In this document: positions 26,101 to 35,036 of the stretch, one piece after another
How the letters are laid out: each line of letters begins with the position of its first letter
Numbering within the stretch: the first letter of the stretch is position 1
From: Xenopus tropicalis
Lineage: Eukaryota; Chordata; Amphibia; Anura; Pipidae
Length of the DNA stretch: 64,000 nucleotides
Reading direction: 5' to 3'
Assembly (NCBI RefSeq): GCF_000004195.4
Contig: NC_030677.2
Coordinates: 61,014,222 to 61,078,221 of the forward strand
Made by a program: the position numbers and the translations under genes
Notes under the pieces: generated by a model
The model's input: the letters and a program-made list of their open reading frames with translations, nothing else
Database searches by the model: none
What the model was told of the DNA's origin: nothing

Positions 26101-26721
26101 CAAGGAGGTATAATGCCAATTTTAAGCAAGGGAGCCAAAAATTTCACTGCCCTGTTATTGGATAAGTACACGGAAGGCTGACAGTTTTACAGTGGTCCAC
26201 TGAATACCAGTGCAATGCTGTCTAGAATAGGAATGGTTTTAAAAATGCTAAATGGCACATATGAAAATCTACCCCTGCTGTTTCCAAAAAGTTTGTTCTT
26301 TTTGTAGAATCAAACATGAACAGATCTGTAATCTTGTAATGCAAAGAATTTCTGTTAGCCCATAAAATCTGCTCAGTCAGTTTGTATCTTGCTGGAACAG
26401 GGGCAAGTATAAATACTAATTGAACAGTTTTTGCACTGTGTACAGAAGACTTGACTCTCTTTTTGCATTGGCTCAAGCATGAAGCAAGTTTATTTTGCAG
26501 ATATTCTATAACCTATAATGATATACAGGATATGAATTTTAGTGTGTATTGGCTTAAATATACTTATTTAAATGACTCTTAAATTACTATAAATGATCTT
26601 GAATTACTTTTTCTTAGGTGGGGATGAACGGATCTTCAACTCTGCTTCTCAGTTTACAGACTGCAACACGGAAACAGAAGAGGAGTTCTCTCGACCTCCA
26701 CCATATGTTAGATTTTCATGA
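20034..26721 (+). CDS. Four-pass membrane protein with C-terminal PPPY motif (6 exons, complete)
   Basis: Exons 20034-20198, 20614-20673, 21929-22063, 22673-22819, 24537-24597 and 26618-26721 join in frame to a 223-residue protein. Membrane segments lie at about residues 14-33, 50-70, 76-103 and 127-152, with an acidic GYGEDDDD stretch after the third. A cytosolic acidic tail ends in RPPPYVRFS; PPPY at 216-219 fits the PPxY ligand of WW domains, such as those of NEDD4-family ubiquitin ligases. The ATG at 20034 opens a short N-terminus MDRYRYFIFNQRS before the first segment. The layout resembles CD20/ENTREP-like tetraspanning proteins, but I cannot assign an ortholog. As far as I recall, nothing comparable is annotated between SETD7 and RAB33B in human. 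Gene structure is well supported; function is unknown. Confidence 0.85.
20614..20673 (+). CDS. Four-pass membrane gene, exon 2
   Basis: Sixty bases encoding IMTIPGVLALFSSQKKNPVL, the rest of membrane segment 2. Acceptor tttgcag, donor CTA/gtaaga. Confidence 0.82.
21929..22063 (+). CDS. Four-pass membrane gene, exon 3
   Basis: Encodes membrane segment 3 (NALIAASVFSCFTTLIVIV) and the acidic GYGEDDDD loop. Donor GCA/gtgagt. Confidence 0.83.
22673..22819 (+). CDS. Four-pass membrane gene, exon 4
   Basis: Encodes membrane segment 4 (GANIAMLIASVSSLCVALCI) and a cysteine-rich turn, CRSLPQCMCYDD. Donor ATG/gtgagc. Confidence 0.83.
24537..24597 (+). CDS. Four-pass membrane gene, exon 5
   Basis: Encodes DWLHPEDEQPQTVELVCTFR, the start of the cytosolic tail. 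Acceptor tttgcag, donor AGAG/gtgaga splitting a glycine codon. Confidence 0.8.
24765..26100 (-). mobile_element. CR1-type LINE 3' fragment, interrupted
   Basis: Read on the minus strand, 25488-26100 matches the RT C-terminus and 3' tail of the CR1 copy at 41667-43455 (TGGTCTCCAGTGCTCAAAC, the GGAATTCCCTCCC region, TTGATCCAGGGACTGGTCCG). The tail's last 70 bases sit separately at 24765-24836. The pieces are split by about 650 bp, with TTCAACCATAAT repeated on both sides as a probable target duplication. Confidence 0.75.
26618..26721 (+). CDS. Four-pass membrane gene, terminal exon
   Basis: Encodes the acidic tail ending EEEFSRPPPYVRFS, with TGA at 26719-26721. The acceptor ttcttag completes the split glycine codon. 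Confidence 0.82.
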
Positions 26722-29303
26722 ACTTATTTTATTCTTTTTAAAGCATTCTGGCCTTGGGCACAAAATGAATGGATTAGCCACTTTCTAAAGAGACTACTGG
26801 GAGTTAGCACATTTTTTTTGGTACCAGATCTCCTTTCTGGCCTTCCACATTCAGAAGGTACTTACACATGATCAGCTGCTTTTCTTTTTTAAGTAAATTG
26901 TCTGTTTTCCTGACCATTTTTACTATTTTGGAATAAGAAGCATGCCTTTTGTTTGTTGGATTAGTTTGAATTACCTTTTCTGGCCTCTTTCGCTTCAGGG
27001 CTTTTGTAAATGCATGGGTCATAAATGCATAGCATTGTTATAGAATAGCTCAATACTGAACCCAAAATACCAGCAATGTGTGTTGCAGAAATACAGAGGA
27101 AGGTTTGCTAGGACAAATCTCACACCATTCTACAAGTTCCCTGCCTTCCTGCCATGTAGCACTGTACTTGCACACATTGTCCTAAAATTACATATTGGTC
27201 AGTTAATGGCTTGTGGTCAGTGAGAAGTCTGAGAACATTTCTAGGTGATGAGCTGACATCTAAATAATTGGTAAGATTGTATATCCATCCGTCCATTTGA
27301 AAAATATTGCACATTTTGTGTGTGTAATACAACAAATCTACCTCCTTCACAAGCATGAACACTCCACACAAAAAAGGCTTCAGCCAAATACAGTACATTA
27401 ATGTTAAATGTGATGCACAGGTTTAATAATTTAATGTGTGGTCTAAAGTTTTTATTCAATTATGTTTTATTGTTTTAAATAAATCAATAAAATGTGTTTT
27501 TTAATATAGAATATGCTGCTACTTCTATGATCCTCACATGTGGAAATCTGAACGTATTTAATCTTCTCAACCACTGTATCCCAGGATCATTACCTACTCC
27601 CCTTAAAGAGAATATTCAGAAAAAAAATATATAAATCTAATATAAAAGGGGCATGTGGGACAACCTACATGTGCTCTGCAGTCACCCTTTGTTTTTGCTT
27701 TGGGGAGGACACAACTAAAGACAGCCACTGATGGGGTGTTATGAAAAATGTATATGCAATTGTTTTTATTAATTTGTTGATTTGTGGTAATTTCCCTGCA
27801 CCTAAAAAAAAAAAAAAAAAAACTTGAGAGGTTGTACACCTTCTGGTATGATGCAGAATGCTATTCTGAGGCAATTTGCAGTTGGTCTTAAAGTTATATT
27901 ATTTGCGGGTTTTTTAATTATCTAGCTTTTTGTTCAGCAGCTCTCCACTTAGCAGCTAAGCAGTTGTTTAAGAGAGACCGGGATATGAATAGAGGAGGGC
28001 CTAAATAGAAATTTAACAATAAAATAGTAGCCTCACAAATGAATAGTTATTTGGCTGCTGGGGTCAATGACCCCCCATTTGAAAGTTGGAAAGAGTCAGA
28101 AGAAGGTGGAAAATGATTCAAAATCTATAATAAAAATAAATAGTACAGGCCAATTTGAAAAGTTACTTAGAATAGGTCATTCTATTACATACTAAAAGTT
28201 AAAGGGGTGGTTCACCTTCAGGTTAAGGGTTCAGTATTATCTGAGTGCTTCAGAATTGGCTTTAATTTTCATACAGTTCTATTTGTCATCATAGCAAAAA
28301 TAATGAACTGCCTAGTATAAACCATTCTTATTGGCAGGGTCTTGCAGTGAGTTGTCCAGTCAGTACTTTATATGTGTTATCCCCAGTGTATCTCTGCAGG
28401 AAGTCTCATTCAAACAACTGGAAAAACATTGCTGCTTTGTTTTTCAGATGCATCTTGCTCCATCTTGAAAGATAAGCTTGGTTCACTTGATGACAGCCGT
28501 AGGAACCCTGCTTGTATTACTCAATTAAACATTTGCCTAAAACAAAGTGCAAAACGTCTAATTCTGTGTAAGACTTTAGCAACAGGTACTTTATTTTATT
28601 CTAGGGCGACCAAATCACTTAAAAATATAGGGACTGATTGCAGTTTTAAATAGAATCAGTGCTGCCCTGCAACATGTATTTATTAGACATGTCTAATTCG
28701 ACAAACGAATATTGCCAGAAAAGCCATGGTATGTAGGTATGTCTGTCAGCAGCTCTATAATAATTTGAGGCCTTCAGAGTGCACTGGGGCTCCTCAGCTA
28801 AGATAAGTTTAGGGATTGCAAGAAATTAGCTAAAAAAGAGATTCCTCTGTCATAGAAGCTGATGCTATAGGGATGATTATTACATTTGAAGCAGAATGCA
28901 CTGACCTTTGAGATGTAATGTACTATGAATCGGAATTACTAGCCTTGGAGTTTTATATTATACAGTATAAATTGTATATTGTGAGTTGATCACTAACTGA
29001 CAGCAGCAGAGAATGTGCTGTGAATCCATTGAGAAGAACATGGACAGCAACTGGGGATACCTTACAAGGTACAGATCTTCCCTGCTATAGAGAAGTAGTT
29101 ATTTAGCTCATAAATACCCTTATTACATGAGCAATAAGACTTAGGCCACAAGGACATACAGTAAGTCGACCACTGAGAAGCACAATATACTAGAGTAGTG
29201 TATAAGCAGCAGTAGGCAGGGTCACAAGCAGAGTGATGGCAGGCTAATAGCCCAAAAATCTACCAAACTGGCCAATGTAATAATTCTGCATTCCTACCAT
29301 AAG
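26722..29303. other. 3' UTR and intergenic repeats
   Basis: AATAAA signals at 27478-27483 and 27486-27491, about 760 bases past the TGA, probably end the four-pass membrane transcript. 27850-28225 is a TTAA-type repeat (ends near AAAGGGGTGGTTCACCTT) related to sequence at 37185-38350. No other gene recognised. Confidence 0.5.
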
Positions 29304-29532
29304 TTAAAGGAACAGTAACACCAAAAAATGTATTTATTTTAAAGAAATTAAACTATAAAGTTCTGTGTTTGCTTCAGAAACATTACTAGAGTTTATATAA
29401 ACCCTGGTGTGTAGCCATGGGGGCAGCCATTCAAAAGAAGAAAAGGCACAGGTTATATAGCAGCTAACAGATTAACCCTGTAGAATACAATGGTTTCTTA
29501 TCTGTTATCTGCTATGTAACCTGTGCCTTTTC

Positions 29533-29638
29533 CCTGGTCCTCTCCCTCTCAGCACTATCCGGGTTAGCTCCTCCCATTCACCATTGAGAAGAACCCTCCC
29601 AACTAATAAATATCCGTCCTGCCCCTTTACCTGTGTCT
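29533..29638 (+). repeat. DIRS left inverted terminal repeat
   Basis: 106 bp from CCTGGTCCTCTCC to ACCTGTGTCT, the reverse complement of 34726-34831 apart from a few bases (CCCTCTC on the left against CCATATC on the right). Confidence 0.92.
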
Positions 29639-30104
29639 TTTTGTTCTTCTCATTCACTCCTTTGAAAGGAGTAGGATTTTCTTATGGAGATAGCAGGACC
29701 TGCGGCAAAGCGGTCTGGGCTGGGGTTGTATGCATTCCTGGCAAGGGTTTCCCCTTCGTGCAGGTCCTGCGGTTGCTAGGCAACGCCGCTTGGAAGGACC
29801 TGCACTGCCCGCCCGCCTGGCCAGTCCTCCCGGTCTGCGGTAATGCGACCGATGACAGGGACACCATCGCAGCGCTCCGGGTGTCAGCGTGGGCCAGGCG
29901 GGGAGGGTGGCGGCGGTGGAACGCAAACCGTCATGGCGGAACTTCCGGTTTGCGTTCCAAGCTCTGGCGCGAGTAAGGCAGGCGGCGATTGGCTCCTGGG
30001 AATTTAAAAGGACTGTCAGCTGGTGCCGCGCGTTGTTCCTGACCTGGGAGACGCTGCCTACCCGAGTCCTTTAGCCGGTCTGCCTCTGCTTGCCCTGCTG
30101 TCCT

Positions 30105-30331
30105 GTAAGTAAGTGGTACTGGAGACTGCTTAGATAAGGGATCCTCTTATCTATTAAGCTTGTGTTTAAATTTTTTTCAGGCATCTCCACCATCGCTTAT
30201 TACTGCTGCCACCCTCACTTCAAGTCTATCTCCATTGAGGTAAAAAAAAAAAAAAAAACCCACGCAAGATGATATGCATGCTAGACAGCTGCACTCATCA
30301 TCATGATTATATATTTTAATGTTTCTTGCAG
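30105..30331 (+). other. Probable spliced leader of the DIRS element
   Basis: Donor CCT/gtaagtaag at 30105, acceptor tttttttcag at 30180, donor GAG/gtaaaa at 30240, and acceptor tttcttgcag at 30331 directly before the gag-like ATG at 30332. This suggests two small introns around a 59-base leader exon (30181-30239). Sequence inference only. Confidence 0.4.
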
Positions 30332-31630
30332 ATGAAACCTGCCAGAACCAAACAGAAGGAGAAGGAGCTAACAAATGATGCCCCGAGTGTCTCCACAGAA
30401 GATTCTGGATCCTGTGTGGCATGCTCAGAAATGCCTCTCCCGAATAAGAGATTGTGCCAGTCTTGCCTAGTATCTGTAGCAGGGGGCCAAACTCTGGCTT
30501 CAGCAGATATCATATCCCTAATCAGGCAAACAGTGTCTCAGGAAGTCCAAGCCTTGGCGACTCCTAGGCTAGAGCACTCTAGGGAAGACTACCCGAGTGA
30601 CAGAGGAAACAATACTGGTTATTCGGAGAATTCTTCAGGAGAAGAGTCTGAAGAAGATTACAGGGGAGCTTTCGAGTTTGCAATGGTGTCGCCCCTAATT
30701 AAAGCTGTTAAAGAAGCACTAGACCTTCAGGAGGAGGATCAGCCGGGGACTTCAGCATCATTCCTACCCGGGTCTAAGAAGAAATTTCAGTCTTTCCCTT
30801 TCCATGAGGAAGTGAAATCTCTAATCAAAGATGAGTGGGAGGTGATCTCGAGAAGGTCCGCTATGCAATCCAAATTTCGGAAGCTGTATCCATTTAAAGA
30901 GGAAGACCTAAAAGATCTTTGCACATTGCCAGTAGTAGATGCTCCCATCATCAACCTGGCAAAGAATACGGTCCTTCCAATAGATGATCTCTCATCCTTG
31001 AAAGATACTATGGATAAACGCATGGAAGCAGATCTCAAAAGAGCCTTTTCGTGTGCAGGAGAAGCAGCTAGGCCAGCAGTTGCATCCATATCAGTAGCAA
31101 AAGCCATGGAAGTATGGCTAGAAGGCTTGGAGATGGCTCTCAGAAACGGAGAGGAGAGAGCAAGGATTATCGAGGGTCTAGCTGACCTCAAGTTGGGTGC
31201 TTCTTTCCTTGTCAACGCAGCGGTAGACCTCACCCGTCTTGCCTCTAGGTCCCTTGTCCTCTCAGTCTCCGCCAGAAGGGCCCTCTGGCTTAGGGCTTGG
31301 GAGGCAGACTCTCCCTCCAAAGCGGCTTTGTGTGCCCTGCCATTCCAAGGTCAGGTCTTATTCGGAAAGAAACTGGAGGATCTAATTTCAAAGGCCTCAG
31401 GTGGTAAGAGTCAATTCTTACCTCAAAAGAGGAAGCGGGGATTCCAATCTAAACGATCCCCAAAAAGGAAGTCTTCGTACCGGTTTAGGCCAGGTTCTAC
31501 AAGTGATTCCAGGCAGTTCAGGAGCAGAAGAGAGGCTCCAAAGGTGGGCTCTTGGCAAGGGAATCAGCAAGGTTCCTTTCGGCAGTTCAGCCATAAGTCT
31601 GGTGCCAGTTCCAACAGAAAGACCTTCTGA
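30332..31630 (+). CDS. DIRS gag-like protein
   Basis: A 432-residue ORF starting MKPARTKQKEKEL. It has an N-terminal CVAC...CQSC pair that may bind zinc, an acidic middle and a basic, Arg/Ser-rich tail (KRKRGFQSKRSPKRKS), as expected of a structural nucleic-acid-binding protein. DIRS first ORFs are poorly conserved, so the call rests on position and composition. Confidence 0.75.
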   Translation: MKPARTKQKEKELTNDAPSVSTEDSGSCVACSEMPLPNKRLCQSCLVSVAGGQTLASADIISLIRQTVSQEVQALATPRLEHSREDYPSDRGNNTGYSENSSGEESEEDYRGAFEFAMVSPLIKAVKEALDLQEEDQPGTSASFLPGSKKKFQSFPFHEEVKSLIKDEWEVISRRSAMQSKFRKLYPFKEEDLKDLCTLPVVDAPIINLAKNTVLPIDDLSSLKDTMDKRMEADLKRAFSCAGEAARPAVASISVAKAMEVWLEGLEMALRNGEERARIIEGLADLKLGASFLVNAAVDLTRLASRSLVLSVSARRALWLRAWEADSPSKAALCALPFQGQVLFGKKLEDLISKASGGKSQFLPQKRKRGFQSKRSPKRKSSYRFRPGSTSDSRQFRSRREAPKVGSWQGNQQGSFRQFSHKSGASSNRKTF

Positions 31631-31742
31631 AGGTGGTGGTCCCCAGGGACCCGGAGTTGGAGGAAGACTCAGCCAATTCAGGGATGCCTGGGTAAGATCC
31701 ATAGAGGACAACTGGGTCTTGTAAATCATCCAGGGAGGTTAC

Positions 31743-33251
31743 ATGCTAGAGTTCGCTGGGAAGATACCTCCGAAAAGATTTCACCGGTCGCCCGAACCAG
31801 ATTCTGTGGACAAGATTCAAGCTCTAGAAACTTGCATAGAATCCATGCTGTTCCAAGATGTGATAAGGCCAGTCCCATCCCAGGAGCAGGGAGAAGGAGT
31901 TTATTCACAGTTCTTCCTGGTCAAGAAACAGTCGGGATCCTGGCGTCCGATTCTGGATCTGAGGTGGCTAAATCAATTCCTGGAGGTAAAAAAATTCAGA
32001 ATGGAATCATTGGAATCAGTAAGAGTGGAGGTGGTTCCAGGAGACTGGATGTGCACTCTGGACATCCAGGATGCCTATCACCATGTTCCCATAGCAGAGT
32101 CGCATTGGAAGTTCCTGAGGTTCGCAGTGGGAGAAAGACAGTTCCACTTCACATGCCTACCTTTCGGGCTCTCCACTGCACCAAGGGTATTCTCCAAAAC
32201 CCTGGTCACCCTGGTTGCAAACCTAAGGTGGGAAAAGCTAAGGCTTTTTCATTACCTGGACGACCTCATTCTTTTATCAAGATCAAAGAGTCAAGCACTG
32301 ATCCAAAGGGACAGGGTCATTCAGGTGCTGGAGCAGCATGGCTGGTGCCTAAATTTTTCAAAAAGTCAGCTCACGCCCAGTCAGGAAATCATCTTTCTGG
32401 GAGCTCGAATAAATTCAAAGACCGGAATAGTGTCTCTGTCAGAAGAAAGACAGCGGAATCTACAAGGTATTATCCGACATATTCTGTCCAAAGACAGTGT
32501 TCCAGCGGGCATACTGTCTCAAGCAATTGGTATGATGGCCTCCTCTATTCGCCTAGTCAACTGGGACCAGTGGCATATGAGGCAGCCACAGGTTGCGTTC
32601 ATCAGATCAGGGGGAATTACCGATCCTTCGGTCCAGATTTCAGCAGGCTCATATCTCAGAAAAGCTCTAGGCTGGTGGTCTCAACCAGAGCGCTTGTCCG
32701 CAGGGGTTCCATTGTTTCCAGAAAAATGGGTCATATTAACAACGGATGCATCAGGATCAGGATGGGGCGCAGTACTGCAAGGCCGAGCAGCTCAAGGATC
32801 ATGGCTACAGCCCTCCTTAAACATGCCCTCAAACATTTTGGAACTAAGAGGTATTTGGCAAGCTCTTCAGTTCTTCAGGAACGATTTAAAAGGCAAAAGG
32901 GTTAAGGTCAGATGCGACAACTGTACAGCAGTAGCATACATAAGAAAACAAGGGGGCACAAAGAGCGTTGCCTTACTTCAGGAAGTAAAATGCATCTTCG
33001 AGTGGGCAGAACTAAACCTACAAGAAATTACAGCAGTCTATCTTCCGGGTTGCCAAAACATCAAGGCGGATTTCTTGAGCAGAAACAGTCTAAATCCCCA
33101 CGAGTGGCAGTTGAACCCCAGGATCTTCAACCACCTAGTGAATCTATGGGGGAGGCCGGGCACAGACCTCATGGCAACGGCGGCCAATTCGAAATGCAGT
33201 CAGTTTTTTCTCGGATACAGGATCCCCGTGCACAAGCCACGGATGCATTAA
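31743..33251 (+). CDS. DIRS reverse transcriptase / RNase H polyprotein
   Basis: 502 residues. RT motifs: LDIQDAYHHVPI, FTCLPFGLSTAPRVF and the catalytic YLDD (FHYLDDLILLS). The RNase H-like part follows with TTDASGSGWGAVL, LELRGIWQAL and VRCDNCTAVAYI. It runs into the start of the methyltransferase-like segment (GRPGTDLMATAANSKCSQF) and then stops early at 33251, because reading moves out of frame at a T run near 33206. The likely continuation is in the frame ending at 33523. It makes cDNA for the element. Confidence 0.92.
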   Translation: MLEFAGKIPPKRFHRSPEPDSVDKIQALETCIESMLFQDVIRPVPSQEQGEGVYSQFFLVKKQSGSWRPILDLRWLNQFLEVKKFRMESLESVRVEVVPGDWMCTLDIQDAYHHVPIAESHWKFLRFAVGERQFHFTCLPFGLSTAPRVFSKTLVTLVANLRWEKLRLFHYLDDLILLSRSKSQALIQRDRVIQVLEQHGWCLNFSKSQLTPSQEIIFLGARINSKTGIVSLSEERQRNLQGIIRHILSKDSVPAGILSQAIGMMASSIRLVNWDQWHMRQPQVAFIRSGGITDPSVQISAGSYLRKALGWWSQPERLSAGVPLFPEKWVILTTDASGSGWGAVLQGRAAQGSWLQPSLNMPSNILELRGIWQALQFFRNDLKGKRVKVRCDNCTAVAYIRKQGGTKSVALLQEVKCIFEWAELNLQEITAVYLPGCQNIKADFLSRNSLNPHEWQLNPRIFNHLVNLWGRPGTDLMATAANSKCSQFFLGYRIPVHKPRMH

Positions 33252-33348
33252 TCCAGTCTTGGCCGAAGAATTTGTGCTATGTCTTTCCACCTCTTCCTCT
33301 GATTCAAAGGGTGCTACACAAGCTAATAGAGGAGAAGGGAGAGTTAAT

Positions 33349-34542
33349 ATGCATTGCCCCAGCGTGGCCCAGACGGCCGTGGTTCCCAACTCTCCTGAGA
33401 TTATCAGTCAGTCCTCCTTGGAAGCTGCCATGTTCCATAGATCTGTTAACCCAGGGGCCGTTTGTCCACCCGAATCCAGGTCAGCTGGCCCTGATGGCAT
33501 GGAGGTTGAGCGGCAAGGCCTAGAGGCACAAGGGTTATCCGAGAGTGTCATTCGCATTCTGATGAAGTCTAGGAAAGCCTCCACCAACAACAGGTACTGC
33601 AAAGTATGGAAAGCCTTCATAGACTGGAAGTCCAAAAGATCGGGGGAAGTTGCAGTCACAGTTGCTGAGTTGTTGGAATTTCTTCAGGCAGGTCTGGAAA
33701 AAGGGCTAAGAGTCAGTACACTGAAAACTCAAGTATCGGCTATTTCAGCCTTCTCAGAGACCAGATGGGCACTACATCCTCTGATAATCAGATTTTTCAA
33801 GGCGGCTATCAGGATCCTACCAGCAAAGAGACCCTCATGCCCTCAGTGGGATCTTCCGTTGGTTTTGGAATTTCTGTCTTCTTCACCATTTGAACCGATA
33901 CAGGAGATTTCTGTCTGGCATTTAACACTAAAAACGGTATTCTTAGTGGCAGTCACCTCAGCTAAGAGGGTAGGGGAACTGCAGGCCCTCAAGTACGCCA
34001 AAGACAGCCCCATGTTCTTTCCAGACAAAGTAATCCTGAAATTTGTTCCCACATTCAAACCTAAAGTTGTGACAGAGTATCATATCAGGGATGAGTTGTG
34101 TTTACCATCCATTGGTGAAAAAGCATCAGGAGAGCAAGAGTATCCTTTTACTTACCTAGATGTCGGCAGATGTATCAAGGCTTACTGCCAGGCCACGGAC
34201 GGGTTCAGAAAGGCTGACAGATTCTTTGTCCTTCCAAGTGGATCCAAGAAAGGAGAGAAAGCTTCCAATTCCACCATCTCCAAATGGATAAGGAAGACCA
34301 TCAAAGATGCATATATGTCAAAAAACCTCGATCTTCCACAGTCAATCTCAGCCCATTCAACAAGAGGTCAAGCGGCTTCATGGGCAGCGGAAGCAGGGAC
34401 ATCACTGGAAGTGATTTTCAGGGCAGCATCTTGGGCATCTCCAAACACCTTCATATCACACTACCGGCTGGATGTGTCATCAGCAAACCAGGCTGAATTT
34501 GGTCACAGTGTCTTAAAAGCAGCCTCTTCTCAAAATAAATAA
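33349..34542 (+). CDS. DIRS tyrosine recombinase
   Basis: An open frame from about 33259; the first ATG is at 33349, and another plausible start is 33499. Tyrosine recombinase features: N-terminal SAM-like helices (SRKASTNNRYCKVWKAFI), the first catalytic Arg in SAKRVGELQ, the HxxR box in SAHSTRGQAASWA, and a Tyr in FISHYRLDV. It would integrate the circular DNA form. The ORF overlaps the methyltransferase-like segment in another frame, as in other DIRS elements. Confidence 0.88.
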   Translation: MHCPSVAQTAVVPNSPEIISQSSLEAAMFHRSVNPGAVCPPESRSAGPDGMEVERQGLEAQGLSESVIRILMKSRKASTNNRYCKVWKAFIDWKSKRSGEVAVTVAELLEFLQAGLEKGLRVSTLKTQVSAISAFSETRWALHPLIIRFFKAAIRILPAKRPSCPQWDLPLVLEFLSSSPFEPIQEISVWHLTLKTVFLVAVTSAKRVGELQALKYAKDSPMFFPDKVILKFVPTFKPKVVTEYHIRDELCLPSIGEKASGEQEYPFTYLDVGRCIKAYCQATDGFRKADRFFVLPSGSKKGEKASNSTISKWIRKTIKDAYMSKNLDLPQSISAHSTRGQAASWAAEAGTSLEVIFRAASWASPNTFISHYRLDVSSANQAEFGHSVLKAASSQNK

Positions 34543-34599
34543 TACTTTACTGCATAGTGTTGTGTTTATTCCCACCCAGTCTTCGGGAGCTTGCTACAT

Positions 34600-34694
34600 C
34601 CCGGATAGTGCTGAGAGGGAGAGGACCAGGGAAAAGGGAAAATTGTTTCATACTTACCGTGATTTTCCTTTCCTGGTCCTCTCCATATCAGCAC
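34600..34694. repeat. DIRS internal complementary region
   Basis: The left half (CCCGGATAGTGCTGAGAGGG...) is the reverse complement of the element's left end. The right half (GATTTTCCTTTCCTGGTCC...CATATCAGCAC) is the reverse complement of its right end. The terminus-specific variants (GAGAGGG, CCATATC) are each preserved, which shows the two ends meet at about 34631-34638. Confidence 0.9.
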
Positions 34695-34725
34695 TTCCCT
34701 CCCCAGAATATTCGAACTTGCTACC

Positions 34726-34831
34726 AGACACAGGTAAAGGGGCAGGACGGATATTTATTAGTTGGGAGGGTTCTTCTCAATGGTGAATGGGAGGAGCTAA
34801 CCCGGATAGTGCTGATATGGAGAGGACCAGG
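34726..34831 (-). repeat. DIRS right inverted terminal repeat
   Basis: Inverted partner of 29533-29638. Unique right-end sequence follows to about 34871 before the MITE resumes at CTCCAGCTTGAATGG. Confidence 0.92.
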
Positions 34832-35036
34832 AAAGGAAAATCATGGTAAGTATGAAACAATTTTCCCTTTTCTCCAGCTTGAATGGCTGCCCCCATGGCT
34901 ACACAGCAGCTTATTTATATAAACTATAGTAGTGTTCATGAAGCATATACCCCAGTTTTACCAGTGCAGGGCCACAGTACGTTACGTTTCCAATACTTTA
35001 AAACACTTTCATTTTTTGGTGTTACTGTTCCTTTAA

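Larger units (their letters stand above)
29528..34871 (+). mobile_element. DIRS-type tyrosine-recombinase retrotransposon, nearly intact
   Basis: A 5.3-kb element with the full DIRS plan: inverted termini, a gag-like ORF, RT/RNase H, a methyltransferase-like segment, a tyrosine recombinase, and an internal complementary region whose halves are complementary to the left and right ends. DIRS elements replicate through a circular DNA intermediate and integrate by recombinase, without target duplication; none is seen here. The long ORFs and nearly identical termini indicate a young insertion. One frameshift in the methyltransferase-like segment suggests this copy is not fully functional. Confidence 0.93.
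29304..35036. repeat. TTAA palindromic MITE split by the DIRS element
   Basis: 29308-29527 and 34872-35032 are the two halves of the AGGAACAGTAACACC family MITE. Whole copies lie at 46957-47366 and 49836-50252. The outer ends have TTAA (29304-29307, 35033-35036). The halves meet in the pyrimidine-rich stretch between CTGTGCC and CCAGCTTGAATGG, where the DIRS element is inserted. Confidence 0.9.

Noticed and set aside
28372..28653. 93-residue ORF with a possible tttttcag acceptor at about 28448
   Set aside because: No family match, no donor in phase, and it borders a TTAA-type repeat.
30787..31320. 177-residue minus-strand ORF
   Set aside because: Antisense shadow of the DIRS gag-like ORF.
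31832..32905. 357-residue plus-strand ORF
   Set aside because: Out-of-frame shadow of the reverse transcriptase ORF, which has the YLDD motif in the other frame.
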